Shown piece after piece: positions 34,558-42,900 of a stretch of DNA of 64,000 nt. Below the pieces are notes generated by a model. That model had not been told where the DNA came from. It saw nothing but the letters and a program-made list of their open reading frames with translations, and searched no databases. The translations under genes and the position numbers were made by a program. How positions within the stretch are numbered: the stretch's first letter is position 1; each line of letters begins with the position of its first letter. The DNA is from a virus: positions 1-64,000 of the IMG/VR virus record IMGVR_UViG_3300027782_000058; one strand, written 5' to 3'.

Positions 34558-34628
34558 TTGCCATCCGATTCGAAGTACGGTACTTTTACCTCAGCGCCCC
34601 AAAAGGGGCCACAACCTAACCTAGGGAG
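34558..34628 (+). promoter_or_regulatory. Promoter, 5' hairpin and start-associated sequence for the 34634 gene
   Basis: TTGCCA 34558-34563, 17-nt spacer, TACTTT 34581-34586; GCCCC-AAAA-GGGGC 34596-34609; CTAGGGAG 34621-34628 preceded by a partial duplicate (CCTAACCTAGG). Confidence 0.75.
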
Positions 34629-34633
34629 ACACA

Positions 34634-34861
34634 ATGACCACCACCGCCACCCGCCCCACCCCCACTACCAAGACCGTTTCCGTTGCCGTTCACCCTAGCG
34701 GCGAGTGTTTCGTCGTCACCCGGATCGATGGGTTTTACGACGCGGGTAACGGCTTCCGCGACCGTTCATTCTGGGAGGTTGTGTTCACCCTCAAGCGGGC
34801 AGGCGGGGACGTGCTGCACAAGGTGCCGAACCGCCACTACCGCCCGTGTGAGTGCGGGTAG
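34634..34861 (+). CDS. Hypothetical basic protein
   Basis: 75 residues. Thr/Pro-rich start, then VSVAVHPSGECFVVTRIDGFYDAG and a basic end with HYRPCECG, two close Cys. Unknown function. Confidence 0.7.
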   Translation: MTTTATRPTPTTKTVSVAVHPSGECFVVTRIDGFYDAGNGFRDRSFWEVVFTLKRAGGDVLHKVPNRHYRPCECG

Positions 34862-34874
34862 TCCGCACCACGGC

Positions 34875-34906
34875 GAGAGGCCCCGCCCGGAAGGGTGGGG
34901 CCTCTC
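34875..34906 (+). terminator. Terminator after the 34634 gene
   Basis: GAGAGGCCCCGCCC-GGAA-GGGTGGGGCCTCTC. Confidence 0.9.
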
Positions 34907-34914
34907 GCATGTCG

Positions 34915-34981
34915 GGCTCACGGCTCACGGCCTACGGCTCACGGCCTACGGCTCACGGCTCACGGCCTACGGCCTACGGCC
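34915..34981 (+). repeat. Minisatellite of CGGCTCA and CGGCCTA units
   Basis: CGGCTCA and CGGCCTA 7-mers alternate about nine times. It replaces the promoter and leader expected before the following ORF fragment. Confidence 0.8.
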
Positions 34982-35012
34982 CCCCGTACTTACGGTCACC
35001 GCCCTCCCGGAC

Positions 35013-35147
35013 GTGTGGCAGGCCCTGCAGCCTGCCGCCGGATGGCTCACTACCGCGTGGACTGTGGTCGACGGTGCGGGCCGTGAGTACCGTAGCGACT
35101 CCCCCGCCGACGCGGTGGCCTCTACAGGGCAGGAAGGTAGGCCCTAG
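35013..35147 (+). pseudogene. Possible truncated gene at the end of the early array
   Basis: Frame with natural composition (WLTTAWTVVDGAGREYRSDSPADAVA) from GTG 35013 to a stop at 35147, upstream of a good terminator but without promoter, ribosome binding site or start-associated sequence; the minisatellite ends 31 nt before it. Confidence 0.35.
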
Positions 35148-35160
35148 GCCCACGACTCGG

Positions 35161-35195
35161 AAGGCCCCGACACCCGCGAGGGAGTCGGGGTCTTT
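35161..35195 (+). terminator. Intrinsic terminator closing the early array
   Basis: AAGGCCCCGAC...GTCGGGGTCTTT. Confidence 0.85.
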
Positions 35196-35213
35196 CGTTG
35201 TGTCCATGCTCAC

Positions 35214-35254
35214 GCGCACTAACGCACGTTAACGCGCGTTAGCGCGCGTTAGGA
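35214..35254 (+). repeat. Palindromic CTAACGC/GCGTTAG cluster
   Basis: Overlapping inverted repeats of GTTAACGCGCGTTAGCGCGC type; several registers can form hairpins. Confidence 0.7.
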
Positions 35255-35280
35255 ATGAGCGACAGGACATGCCCCTATGC

Positions 35281-35369
35281 CCCTCAGAGAGGCTCTAGAG
35301 CATTAGAACACCCTCATCCTCATGTTCCCCCAGACTCACCCTGACAGGCCCTCAGAGAGGCTCTAGAGC
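35281..35369 (+). repeat. 21-bp direct repeat containing GCTCTAGAGC
   Basis: Two exact copies, 35281-35301 and 35349-35369, starting CCCTCAGAGAG and containing the 10-bp palindrome GCTCTAGAGC. No gene nearby. Confidence 0.85.
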
Positions 35370-35379
35370 CTCAGGGCAG

Positions 35380-35690
35380 GAAGGCAGGGCAGGAAGGTAG
35401 GGCAGGGGCTTCCTGTCGGGAGGTAGGGGCAGGGAGGCAGGGGCAGGCAGGCAGGGAGAGAGAGAGAGAGAGGGCAGGGACACTCGACAGGCTCACTCGA
35501 CAGGCTCGACACACTCGACTGACCCTCGACTCGACTCGACTCACTCGACAGGCAGGCACTCGACTCGACTCACTCGACAGGCAGGCACTCGACTCGACTC
35601 ACTCGACAGGCAGGCAGGCAGGCACTCGACTCGACACACTCGACACACTAGACATGGCCCTCGACAGGCAGGAAGGCAGGCAGGGGAAAG
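35380..35690 (+). repeat. Gene-free low-complexity and tandem-repeat block
   Basis: GGCAGGA-type purine repeats, a (GA)n run at about 35457-35473, (CTCGA)n microrepeats, and a 29-bp unit beginning GGCAGGCACTCGACTCG repeated perfectly at 35551-35579 and 35580-35608 with partial copies on both sides. From 35690 to 35843 three TGTCCGTTTTG/TGTCCGTTTTGA direct repeats follow (about 35710-35759). No ORF on either strand looks natural. Confidence 0.8.
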
Positions 35691-35843
35691 GTTTTTTCCC
35701 TGCCCTAGTATGTCCGTTTTGCTCTTGATGTCCGTTTTGATCCTTTCTGTCCGTTTTGTACGAAACGATCAGGGGAGGCCCGCCACATAAGCAGAGCCCA
35801 CTCACACGCCTAACGAATTTCAACTAAAGGTTCACTTTTTTGC

Positions 35844-35873
35844 TTGCATCGTCCAACTTCTTCGCCCTAGACT
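35844..35873 (+). promoter_or_regulatory. Late-operon promoter, probably leaderless
   Basis: TTGCAT 35844-35849, 18-nt spacer, TAGACT 35868-35873; ATG at 35881 is 8 nt after the -10 box, so transcription would start at or next to it. Confidence 0.6.
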
Positions 35874-35880
35874 CATCCCC

Positions 35881-36345
35881 ATGACGCTTCCAGAAGAGGA
35901 GACCCTCCTCCTCCGCTCGCTCTCTCAACCAGACCTTCACCCGCGTCTGAAGGCGCTCAACTCCGTTGGCTGGCCGATCTCGACTCTCGCCAACGCACTC
36001 TCCCCCGCACGACCGAAGGCGACCGTCCACTACTGGATCTCCAGATGCCACACGTCCGACCGCCTCGACATCCCGCTCCCCCACCCCCTCAAGCGCGAGA
36101 AGGCAGCACGTCCAGTACGTCCAACCGTCTCCCCGGAGGACGCCGCCACGCTCCGCTCCCTGTCGCAACTCGCACGCCGCCACCGAGCCCGCCAGCGCCC
36201 CGACGCGCCTCAGGCCATCGCGTCCCGAGAACTCACCATCCTCGCCGCACAACTGAACTCCACGGGCGTGCCCACCGCCGCAATCGCCAAGGCGGCAGGA
36301 ATTTCCTATCGCGCCATGCACAAAAGGATCACAAACTCTGGTTGA
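35881..36345 (+). CDS. HTH DNA-binding protein at the head of the late operon
   Basis: 154 residues with two helix-turn-helix-like segments: GWPISTLANALSPARPKATVHYWI (about 30-53) and GVPTAAIAKAAGISYRAMHKRI (about 130-151), joined by a basic Arg/Pro linker. First gene before portal. It could be a small-terminase-like packaging-site binder or a late regulator; position slightly favours packaging. Confidence 0.65.
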   Translation: MTLPEEETLLLRSLSQPDLHPRLKALNSVGWPISTLANALSPARPKATVHYWISRCHTSDRLDIPLPHPLKREKAARPVRPTVSPEDAATLRSLSQLARRHRARQRPDAPQAIASRELTILAAQLNSTGVPTAAIAKAAGISYRAMHKRITNSG

Positions 36346-36353
36346 ATAGGCTA

Positions 36354-36734
36354 ATGCGCGTACGAGCAGATGTCTTCCCAGCGATCATCGTCGTGACGCC
36401 CAACGGCTCTGTGTCCGAGGACACCATCCAGTCCCTCTCCGCACGCAACACCGCGACGTATCCCGAGGGTGCCCGACGCCTCGACCGCTGCCGGGTCGCA
36501 ATCATCCAAGACACGATCCTCGTAGCAGTCGACTCGCCGACCGGACCGACCCTCGTCTTCCGCGACGACATCTCCTACCACTCCAAGGACGCCACCCGAG
36601 AGCATCGGGCCGTGACCGTCTCGGGCAAGGGCCTCGCGTTCATCAAGGACGAGAACTGCGGCTGCGGATCGCGCCTCCGCAGTTGGAACCCCTACGGCGC
36701 TACCGTGACCGCCTACGCGGAGGACTCCGAATGA
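36354..36734 (+). CDS. Hypothetical protein of the head module
   Basis: 126 residues. Strand-rich with DDISYHSKDATREHRAVTVSG and CGCGSRLRSWNPYG near the C-terminus. Stop overlaps the DUF1360 start (ATGA). This pair precedes structural genes in many actinophages; function unknown. Confidence 0.7.
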   Translation: MRVRADVFPAIIVVTPNGSVSEDTIQSLSARNTATYPEGARRLDRCRVAIIQDTILVAVDSPTGPTLVFRDDISYHSKDATREHRAVTVSGKGLAFIKDENCGCGSRLRSWNPYGATVTAYAEDSE

Positions 36735-37033
36735 CCCAGCAGCGAAGCCTCGTCTCACTCGCCATCTCCGGGCTTGCCACCTACCGCGCCACACGACTCG
36801 TGACGACCGACCAGATCACCGCCCCGATCCGCGACCGCGTCTGGGAGAAGCATCCCCCGCACACGTCAAAAATTGGATACCTTTTCACATGTGACTGGTG
36901 TACGTCAATCTACGTCGCATCAGCACTTGAGATTTCCCGTATCATTGCACCTAGGTTGACCTCCAGTGCCGAGACAGTCCTCGCCCTCTCTGCCGTGGCA
37001 GGTCTGCTGTCCGCGCACGAGGACGACATCTAG
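36731..37033 (+). CDS. DUF1360-family membrane protein
   Basis: 100 residues. Signature RVWEKHPP...KIGYLFTCDWCTSIYVA and a hydrophobic C-terminal segment (VLALSAVAGLLSAH). The CDWC pair and two hydrophobic stretches define DUF1360. Role in phage unknown. Confidence 0.8.
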   Translation: MTQQRSLVSLAISGLATYRATRLVTTDQITAPIRDRVWEKHPPHTSKIGYLFTCDWCTSIYVASALEISRIIAPRLTSSAETVLALSAVAGLLSAHEDDI

Positions 37034-37074
37034 AGGTCTTCGCGCTCCGACACAACGAGATTGAGAAGGGCCAA

Positions 37075-38739
37075 GTGGGAATCTTCCGCAGTGAGTCAGA
37101 CAGTCCGTCGAGCGGACTCGTCCCTGTCATCTCGCCCGCACGCTCCCTCTCGTACTCGGCACCCCGCTCCCTGACGGCTGCCGCCGCCCAGATCAAGGTC
37201 AATGACAAGGGCGAGTTTGAGCAGTTCAAGTCACGCCGCAGCGCCGGTTCCAGCGCGTGGCAGGCAGAGGCTTGGGAGTACTACGACGCCATCGGTGAAG
37301 TGAAGTACGCCTTCAACCTCGTTGCTTCCGTTGTCTCCCGAATTCGCATCTACTCGGCCATCGTCGAGGATCCCAGCCAGACTCCCGTGTCCGTCACCGC
37401 GTCCCCCAAGGTAGACGCGCGTCTGGCACAGGCCGCAGAGCGCGCGCTTGACCGCCTGACCAGCGCCTACGGTGGCCAGCCCGGACTCCTGCGCGACGCC
37501 GCGCTGAACCTGAGCGTCGCAGGCGAGTGCTACCTCATCCAGATCCCCGCCCAGATCAGCACCGGCACCCCCGAGTCGTGGGACATCCGGAGCATCGACG
37601 AGGTGAAGACCGACCCGCGTGGCGGGTACTCGGTAATCGGACGCCGTGAGGCCGCGAACTCCAACCAGCAGTCAGGTTCCGCTCGCAGCCTAGGCTCCAA
37701 GGCGTTCGTTGGTCGCATCTGGCGCTCGCACCCCCGCTACTCCGACGAGGCTGACTCGTCCCTGCGCGGCCTTCTGGACCTGTGCGCCGAACTCCTGCTG
37801 CTCAACCGCACCTTCCGCGCCACCGCACGCAGCCGCCTCAACGCTGGCGCGCTCTACCTGCCTGACGGCTTGTCCGTCGCGGCTCAGGGCGACCCAGACA
37901 TCTACGAGGATGACTCGGACCTGAACCCTCCGTACACGCAGGAGGAGGCTGAGGACGAGTTCGAGGAGCAGTTGATCGACGCGATGACGACGCCGATCCG
38001 CGACGAGGAGTCCGCCTCCGCCGTCGTGCCGCTGATCATTCGCGGTCCTGCCGAATTGGGTGACAAGATCAAGCAGTTCAAGTTCGAACGGTCCTTCGAC
38101 CCGGCTCTGGCCGAGCGCTCCGACCGCGTGCTTGAGCGCATCCTGCAGGGTCTGGATGTCCCCAAGGATGTCATCACGGGGCTGGCGAACGTCAAGTACA
38201 GCAACGCACTGCAGATTGACGAGAGCCTGTACAAGGCTCACATCGAGCCGCTGATGCTGCTGATCGTTGACGCGCTGACCGTCGTCTACCTGCGTCCCTA
38301 CCTCGTAGCCTCCGGCTTCGCCCCCGACGAGGTTGACCGGATCGTCGTCTGGTACGACCCCTCAGCCGTCTCCACGCGCAACGACCGCGCATCGGATGCT
38401 GACGCCGGGTACGACCGCTACGCCGTGTCACTCGACACTTGGCGTCGGGCGCATGGCTTCTCAGATGCTGACGCTCCCACGCCCAACGAGTTGGCGATCC
38501 GCATGCTCGCAGAGCGCGGCACCCTGACCCCTGAACTCACCGAGGCCATGCTCTCGGCCCTCGCCCCTCAGGTCATGGAGGCCGTGCGCGCCGCTCAGCA
38601 GGGTGCCAGCGCCGGAGCAATCCCACCGGAGGTTCAGCAGTTGCTCAAGGCTCAGGGGCAGCAGCCCGGCGCAGCGCCAGAAGCCCCGGCTCCAGCACCA
38701 GCACCCGCACCAGAGCAGGGCGGTCAGCCCAATGCCTGA
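37075..38739 (+). CDS. Portal protein
   Basis: 554 residues from GTG 37075 (AGAAGG upstream). FNLVASVVSRIRIYSAIVE, then GGQPGLLRDAALNLSVAGECYLI with WDIRSIDEVK, a clip-like region, and the stem/crown motif VLERILQGLDVPKDVITGLANVKYSNALQIDESLYKAHIEPL typical of actinophage portals (SPP1/HK97-type). It forms the dodecameric DNA channel at one capsid vertex. Pro/Ala/Gln-rich C-terminal tail. Confidence 0.9.
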   Translation: MGIFRSESDSPSSGLVPVISPARSLSYSAPRSLTAAAAQIKVNDKGEFEQFKSRRSAGSSAWQAEAWEYYDAIGEVKYAFNLVASVVSRIRIYSAIVEDPSQTPVSVTASPKVDARLAQAAERALDRLTSAYGGQPGLLRDAALNLSVAGECYLIQIPAQISTGTPESWDIRSIDEVKTDPRGGYSVIGRREAANSNQQSGSARSLGSKAFVGRIWRSHPRYSDEADSSLRGLLDLCAELLLLNRTFRATARSRLNAGALYLPDGLSVAAQGDPDIYEDDSDLNPPYTQEEAEDEFEEQLIDAMTTPIRDEESASAVVPLIIRGPAELGDKIKQFKFERSFDPALAERSDRVLERILQGLDVPKDVITGLANVKYSNALQIDESLYKAHIEPLMLLIVDALTVVYLRPYLVASGFAPDEVDRIVVWYDPSAVSTRNDRASDADAGYDRYAVSLDTWRRAHGFSDADAPTPNELAIRMLAERGTLTPELTEAMLSALAPQVMEAVRAAQQGASAGAIPPEVQQLLKAQGQQPGAAPEAPAPAPAPAPEQGGQPNA

Positions 38740-39988
38740 TAGGAAGGCCCCTCCGGGGGACAGGATCAAAGGCTCTGAGAGCAATCGTCCGAAGAGTTCG
38801 GAGAGCCAGAGTTCCGCGCGTTCCATCGAGTTCTCCGAGGCAACCGAGAAGGCGCTCCAGAACAAGGTTGAGAAGAACAACGAGGACGCTTCCACTGCCA
38901 AGAAGACATCGCTCGCCACCCTCAAGGCTGTGTACCGCCGTGGCGCTGGTGCGTTCTCGTCTAGTCACCGACCCGGAATGACGAGGAACCAGTGGGCGAT
39001 GGCCCGCGTCAACGCATTCCTTTATCTGCTGAACAACGGTGCCCCTGAGAACAAATCTTATGTGTCGGACAACGATCTGCTGCCCACTGGGCACCCCCGC
39101 TCGACGAGGAAGAAGGAGAGCATGAGCCTGAGCCCGAACTCCAAGGACGCCCGGATGATCTACTTCGGCGCTGATACGGAGGAAGCGATCTCAACCCGCG
39201 TCTCCGCCTACAACGCCAAGGCTCCCAAGGGCTTCGAGGTCTCGCTGCCCACAGCCCGCGCTGTCTTCCGTCGCGGCGCTCTGGCGATGACCGCCTCAGG
39301 CACCAGCCGCCGCACTCGCAACGACTGGGGCTTCGCCCGTCTCGATGCGTTCCTGTCCCTCGTGCGACACGGACGCCCACACAACCCTTCGTACACTGAG
39401 GACAATGACCTGATTCCGCTCACTGCCAGCGCCGCTCGCAGCGAGGAGAACGCTGCAGGCACCGTCACTGGTGAGGAGAGCGATCTGGCCGGTGCTCTTC
39501 TGGACATCGCAGAGAAGTACGGCAAGTTCAACCAAGACGCCACCGGCATCTGGGCCGGGTACGTCCCTGCAGCGGAGAACGAGGTTGCTGAGATCGGTGT
39601 GATGTGCGCCAACTGCGTGCTCTACCGTGGCGAGGACCAGTGCGCGATCATCGCGCTTCCGGTGGAGCCTGCGGGTCGCTGCCGTTTCGCGGTCATCCCA
39701 GATGGTGTCGTGAAGCCCGAGCCGCCCATCGAGGATGAGGTGCGCGCACTTCCGAATCTCATCTCGTTCATCAAGGAGCAGGACGACTACGAGTCGAACG
39801 AAGACGCGATTCTTGACATGACCGAGTACTCCGGTCTCGGCTATGACGCGGAGCCTGCCATTCGTGCTGCGTGGATTCGTGCCACGAATGATGACTCAGA
39901 TCCATTCAAGCGTGCATTATCTATGGCAGAATTGACAGACCAAAGCATTGACGCCGACCTACTGCCCCGCTTTGAGAAGGGTGTCTAG
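38732..39988 (+). CDS. Head-associated protein with duplicated VYRRG-SYVSDNDLLP domain
   Basis: 418 residues, overlapping the portal stop by 8 nt. Two copies of one domain: AVYRRGAGAFSS...NQWAMARVNAFLYLL...SYVSDNDLLPTGHPRST (about 65-130) and AVFRRGALAMTA...NDWGFARLDAFLSLV...SYTEDNDLIP (about 160-225). The same domain opens the next, giant gene. C-terminal third has CANCVLYRGEDQCAIIALPVEPAGRCRF, a Cys motif shared with 49365. Probably a minor capsid or injected protein; MuF-like position. Confidence 0.7.
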   Translation: MPDRKAPPGDRIKGSESNRPKSSESQSSARSIEFSEATEKALQNKVEKNNEDASTAKKTSLATLKAVYRRGAGAFSSSHRPGMTRNQWAMARVNAFLYLLNNGAPENKSYVSDNDLLPTGHPRSTRKKESMSLSPNSKDARMIYFGADTEEAISTRVSAYNAKAPKGFEVSLPTARAVFRRGALAMTASGTSRRTRNDWGFARLDAFLSLVRHGRPHNPSYTEDNDLIPLTASAARSEENAAGTVTGEESDLAGALLDIAEKYGKFNQDATGIWAGYVPAAENEVAEIGVMCANCVLYRGEDQCAIIALPVEPAGRCRFAVIPDGVVKPEPPIEDEVRALPNLISFIKEQDDYESNEDAILDMTEYSGLGYDAEPAIRAAWIRATNDDSDPFKRALSMAELTDQSIDADLLPRFEKGV

Positions 39989-39990
39989 CA

Positions 39991-42900
39991 GTGAAGGACA
40001 ACATCGATGGCGCAAGCGCCAAGTCGACAGCCCGACTCAATGCTCGGATTGATGCGCTGGTCGCGTCTGCGAATGATGGAACCCCGGCCCAGCGTCGGGT
40101 GAACCTTGGTGCTGCCCGTGAGGTGGTCCGACGCTCGCTGAAGTCAACACAGGGTAGGGCATTCTCTCAGCGCGAACACATCGCACTGACAGCGCTCTCG
40201 CACTTCATCACTCTGGCACAGCGTGACAAGTCAGTCGCGCTCTACCCGGCCAACACTGACCTTCTTCCTCTCGGCCACCCCCGGTCGACCGCTTCCAACG
40301 CCCTCACAGCCTTCGCCCTCCGCGAGCACCGCGCTCGCTGGTTTGCCGCTGACCACCGCGTCTTGGACGAGCACCGCGCGCTGGTTGCGTCTGCTCTTGC
40401 TGCTGAGTACGGCTCGATGGAGCACTTCTACGCGCTCTCGATGCTGGAGCAACTGAACGATGGCTCCGCCCTCGTTGCCCTCGTTGCATCCTTCGGTGAC
40501 GGCAACTCGCGTGCTGCCCGTTCGGCTCGTGCCCGTCGTCAGCGCCGCGACCGTTTCGGTCGATTCGCCTATCAAGGCGGCGGTCTCCGCAGCCTTCTCC
40601 GCTTCGGAGACGGCAGCGTTCGCTCGCTCACTGGTAGTTATGTCAAGGACTCTGATGACGGTGAGTCGTTTGATGTCGAGACCCCGGACGGAACCCTCTA
40701 CCGGATCCCAGCGAGCAAGGCCGAGTCTGTCAAGGCCGTACTTTTTGACAGTCCCGATGGCTTCAGTCCCATGCCCGCCAAGTATGACTCATCTGATCCG
40801 ATCATCGACGTTGCTGACCTTGTCAAGATTGACATGCCATCCGGCTACATCGAGAAGTCTCGCGACAAGGATGGATCGGTCACATACGGTCTGGCCAATG
40901 GTGACGACTACCTGATTCGTGCGACTCCTGCAGGCAACGGCACGACTGCGTACGAGGTCGTGCGGAATGATGGCAAAGACACCCCGGTTGGTCTTGCCAG
41001 CAACTGGTCTGACGTACACAAGATGGTTGTGCAAGACGGCAAGAAGGCCAACCGCGAGGACGCCGCCAAGGCTCGTCTTGAGGGCAAGTCCGGTCCTGAG
41101 TCTGACTACCTAGACTTCCTTCCCGATGTCAACATCGCGGCCAAGGATGAGGGCAGCGAGGTTCGTCGTCAGGCACAGTCGATCATGGACTTCTTCGAAC
41201 TGGATGAACTTCCAGATGGAATGTCCGCCCAGCAACTGGCCGACCGCACACGTCTGAACGCTGATGCTCTCAAGGATGGCTCGCTCAAGGGCGGCGAAGA
41301 CCTCGCTCAGGACTTCTACGACGCTGCTGACGCCATCGAGCGCAAGTCTGGTCTCGCCAAGCCCGAGAAGAAGGCCGACCTGACCCCCGCTCCCTCCACT
41401 GCCCCAGCCCCCGAGGCCGGTAAGTGGGAGCCCAGCGACACCCGCATTGACCTGCCCTACAAGGAACCGATCATCGGCCCGGACGGCAACCTGACCGGAG
41501 AGTACAAGGACGGAACGGCGAATATCGTAGACATCAATGGCCGCAAGGTCGTGGTGGTGGATATCAACGGAACTCCTGTCCCCTTCTACCTGTCTTCCGG
41601 CGACGGCGGCAAGAAGGATGTAGAGGCTGGTAAGTGGTACCCCTTCTTCGGCTGGGGCATGGACGGCTGGATGAACAAGGGTAAGTCCGACGAGATCAAC
41701 GACTACTACGGGTCTCCTGAACTCCGGGCGCAGGCCGAGTGGCTCGACGCGAACATCGGAGATATCCGAGACGACAAGAGCATCCCGCGCGATTCCTCAA
41801 GTCAGGGCAACCTCGACATGTGGATCAACGATCACGTTGGTCTCAAGCCTGCATCCAACGACACCCCCACCACACGCACTGAGTTCGACGCAAACGTCGC
41901 TGAGATCAAGCGTCGGATTGAAGCAGGCAATGGTGGCTCCAACAAGGAGCAGGCCCGCCTAGATGCCACTCCTACTCCAGAGTCAGGAGGCACATCGGCC
42001 TCACCGGAGCAGATCGCCGAACTCCGCAGGCTGATGGACGAGCGTAATGTTCGTGATAACGTTCCCGATCTTGCCGATGGCATCGAAAAACTGATCGCGG
42101 ACAACACCCTAGGTAAGGAACAAGCAGACCGGCTGATCAGTGGAATCAGGGAAAACCGGGACGTGTTCCCTGAGCCCGACACCACTCCCGAGAAGGCTCC
42201 CAGTAAGTCCGACGACTTCAACGCACCTGAGGGCGCTTACGCGCTGAACCAGACTGCAATCGACAACTTCGAGCCTCAGGGTCGCGTAGATGAGAGCAGT
42301 ACGGACTTCACCGACGACCCCTCCGAACTCGCGCAGCGGTTCGACACAGATGACCTGACGGCTGCTCTTGAGCAGGCCCTCATCGGTGAGGACGGCGCTG
42401 ACGGCGACGTTCAGGGCCGTGGTGCTGGCAATCTCCAGTTCAACAGGGGAGACGAGTGGGTTCCTGCTGAGGCGCTTTATCAAGCACTCGACCAGCAGGA
42501 CGAGGATGCCCGCGCCATCGCCAACGATATCTACGACAGTGCGCGCAAGGGTCAGATGAAGGAGCAGGCCCGCCTTGACGGTGCTCCGCTTCCTGAGAAG
42601 GCGACCAAGGATGAGACTCCCGTCTCTGCCCCCGAGAAGCCAGCGGCGCAGTCTGAGATGAAGCCTCTTAAGGAACTGAAGAAGGGAGATGTGGTTCGCT
42701 TAGAGGACGGCACTCTTCGCACTGTCTCTGAGGTCTATGGCGTCCGTAGTTACAATTCGAGGACCAACAGTTTCGATGGATCCACCGAGGTCGAATTCAC
42801 TGACGGCTCTACCATGCGTCGTTCTAACGAGGATGCGCGGAACAAGCCTGACTTCGAGGTAGTTTCGTCCGAGTCCGAGTCCGGCGTCAACATTCCAGAG

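Noticed and set aside
35380-35690. Direct repeats suggestive of a CRISPR array
   Set aside because: Units are adjacent or partial with no unique spacers and no cas genes; they are tandem repeats.
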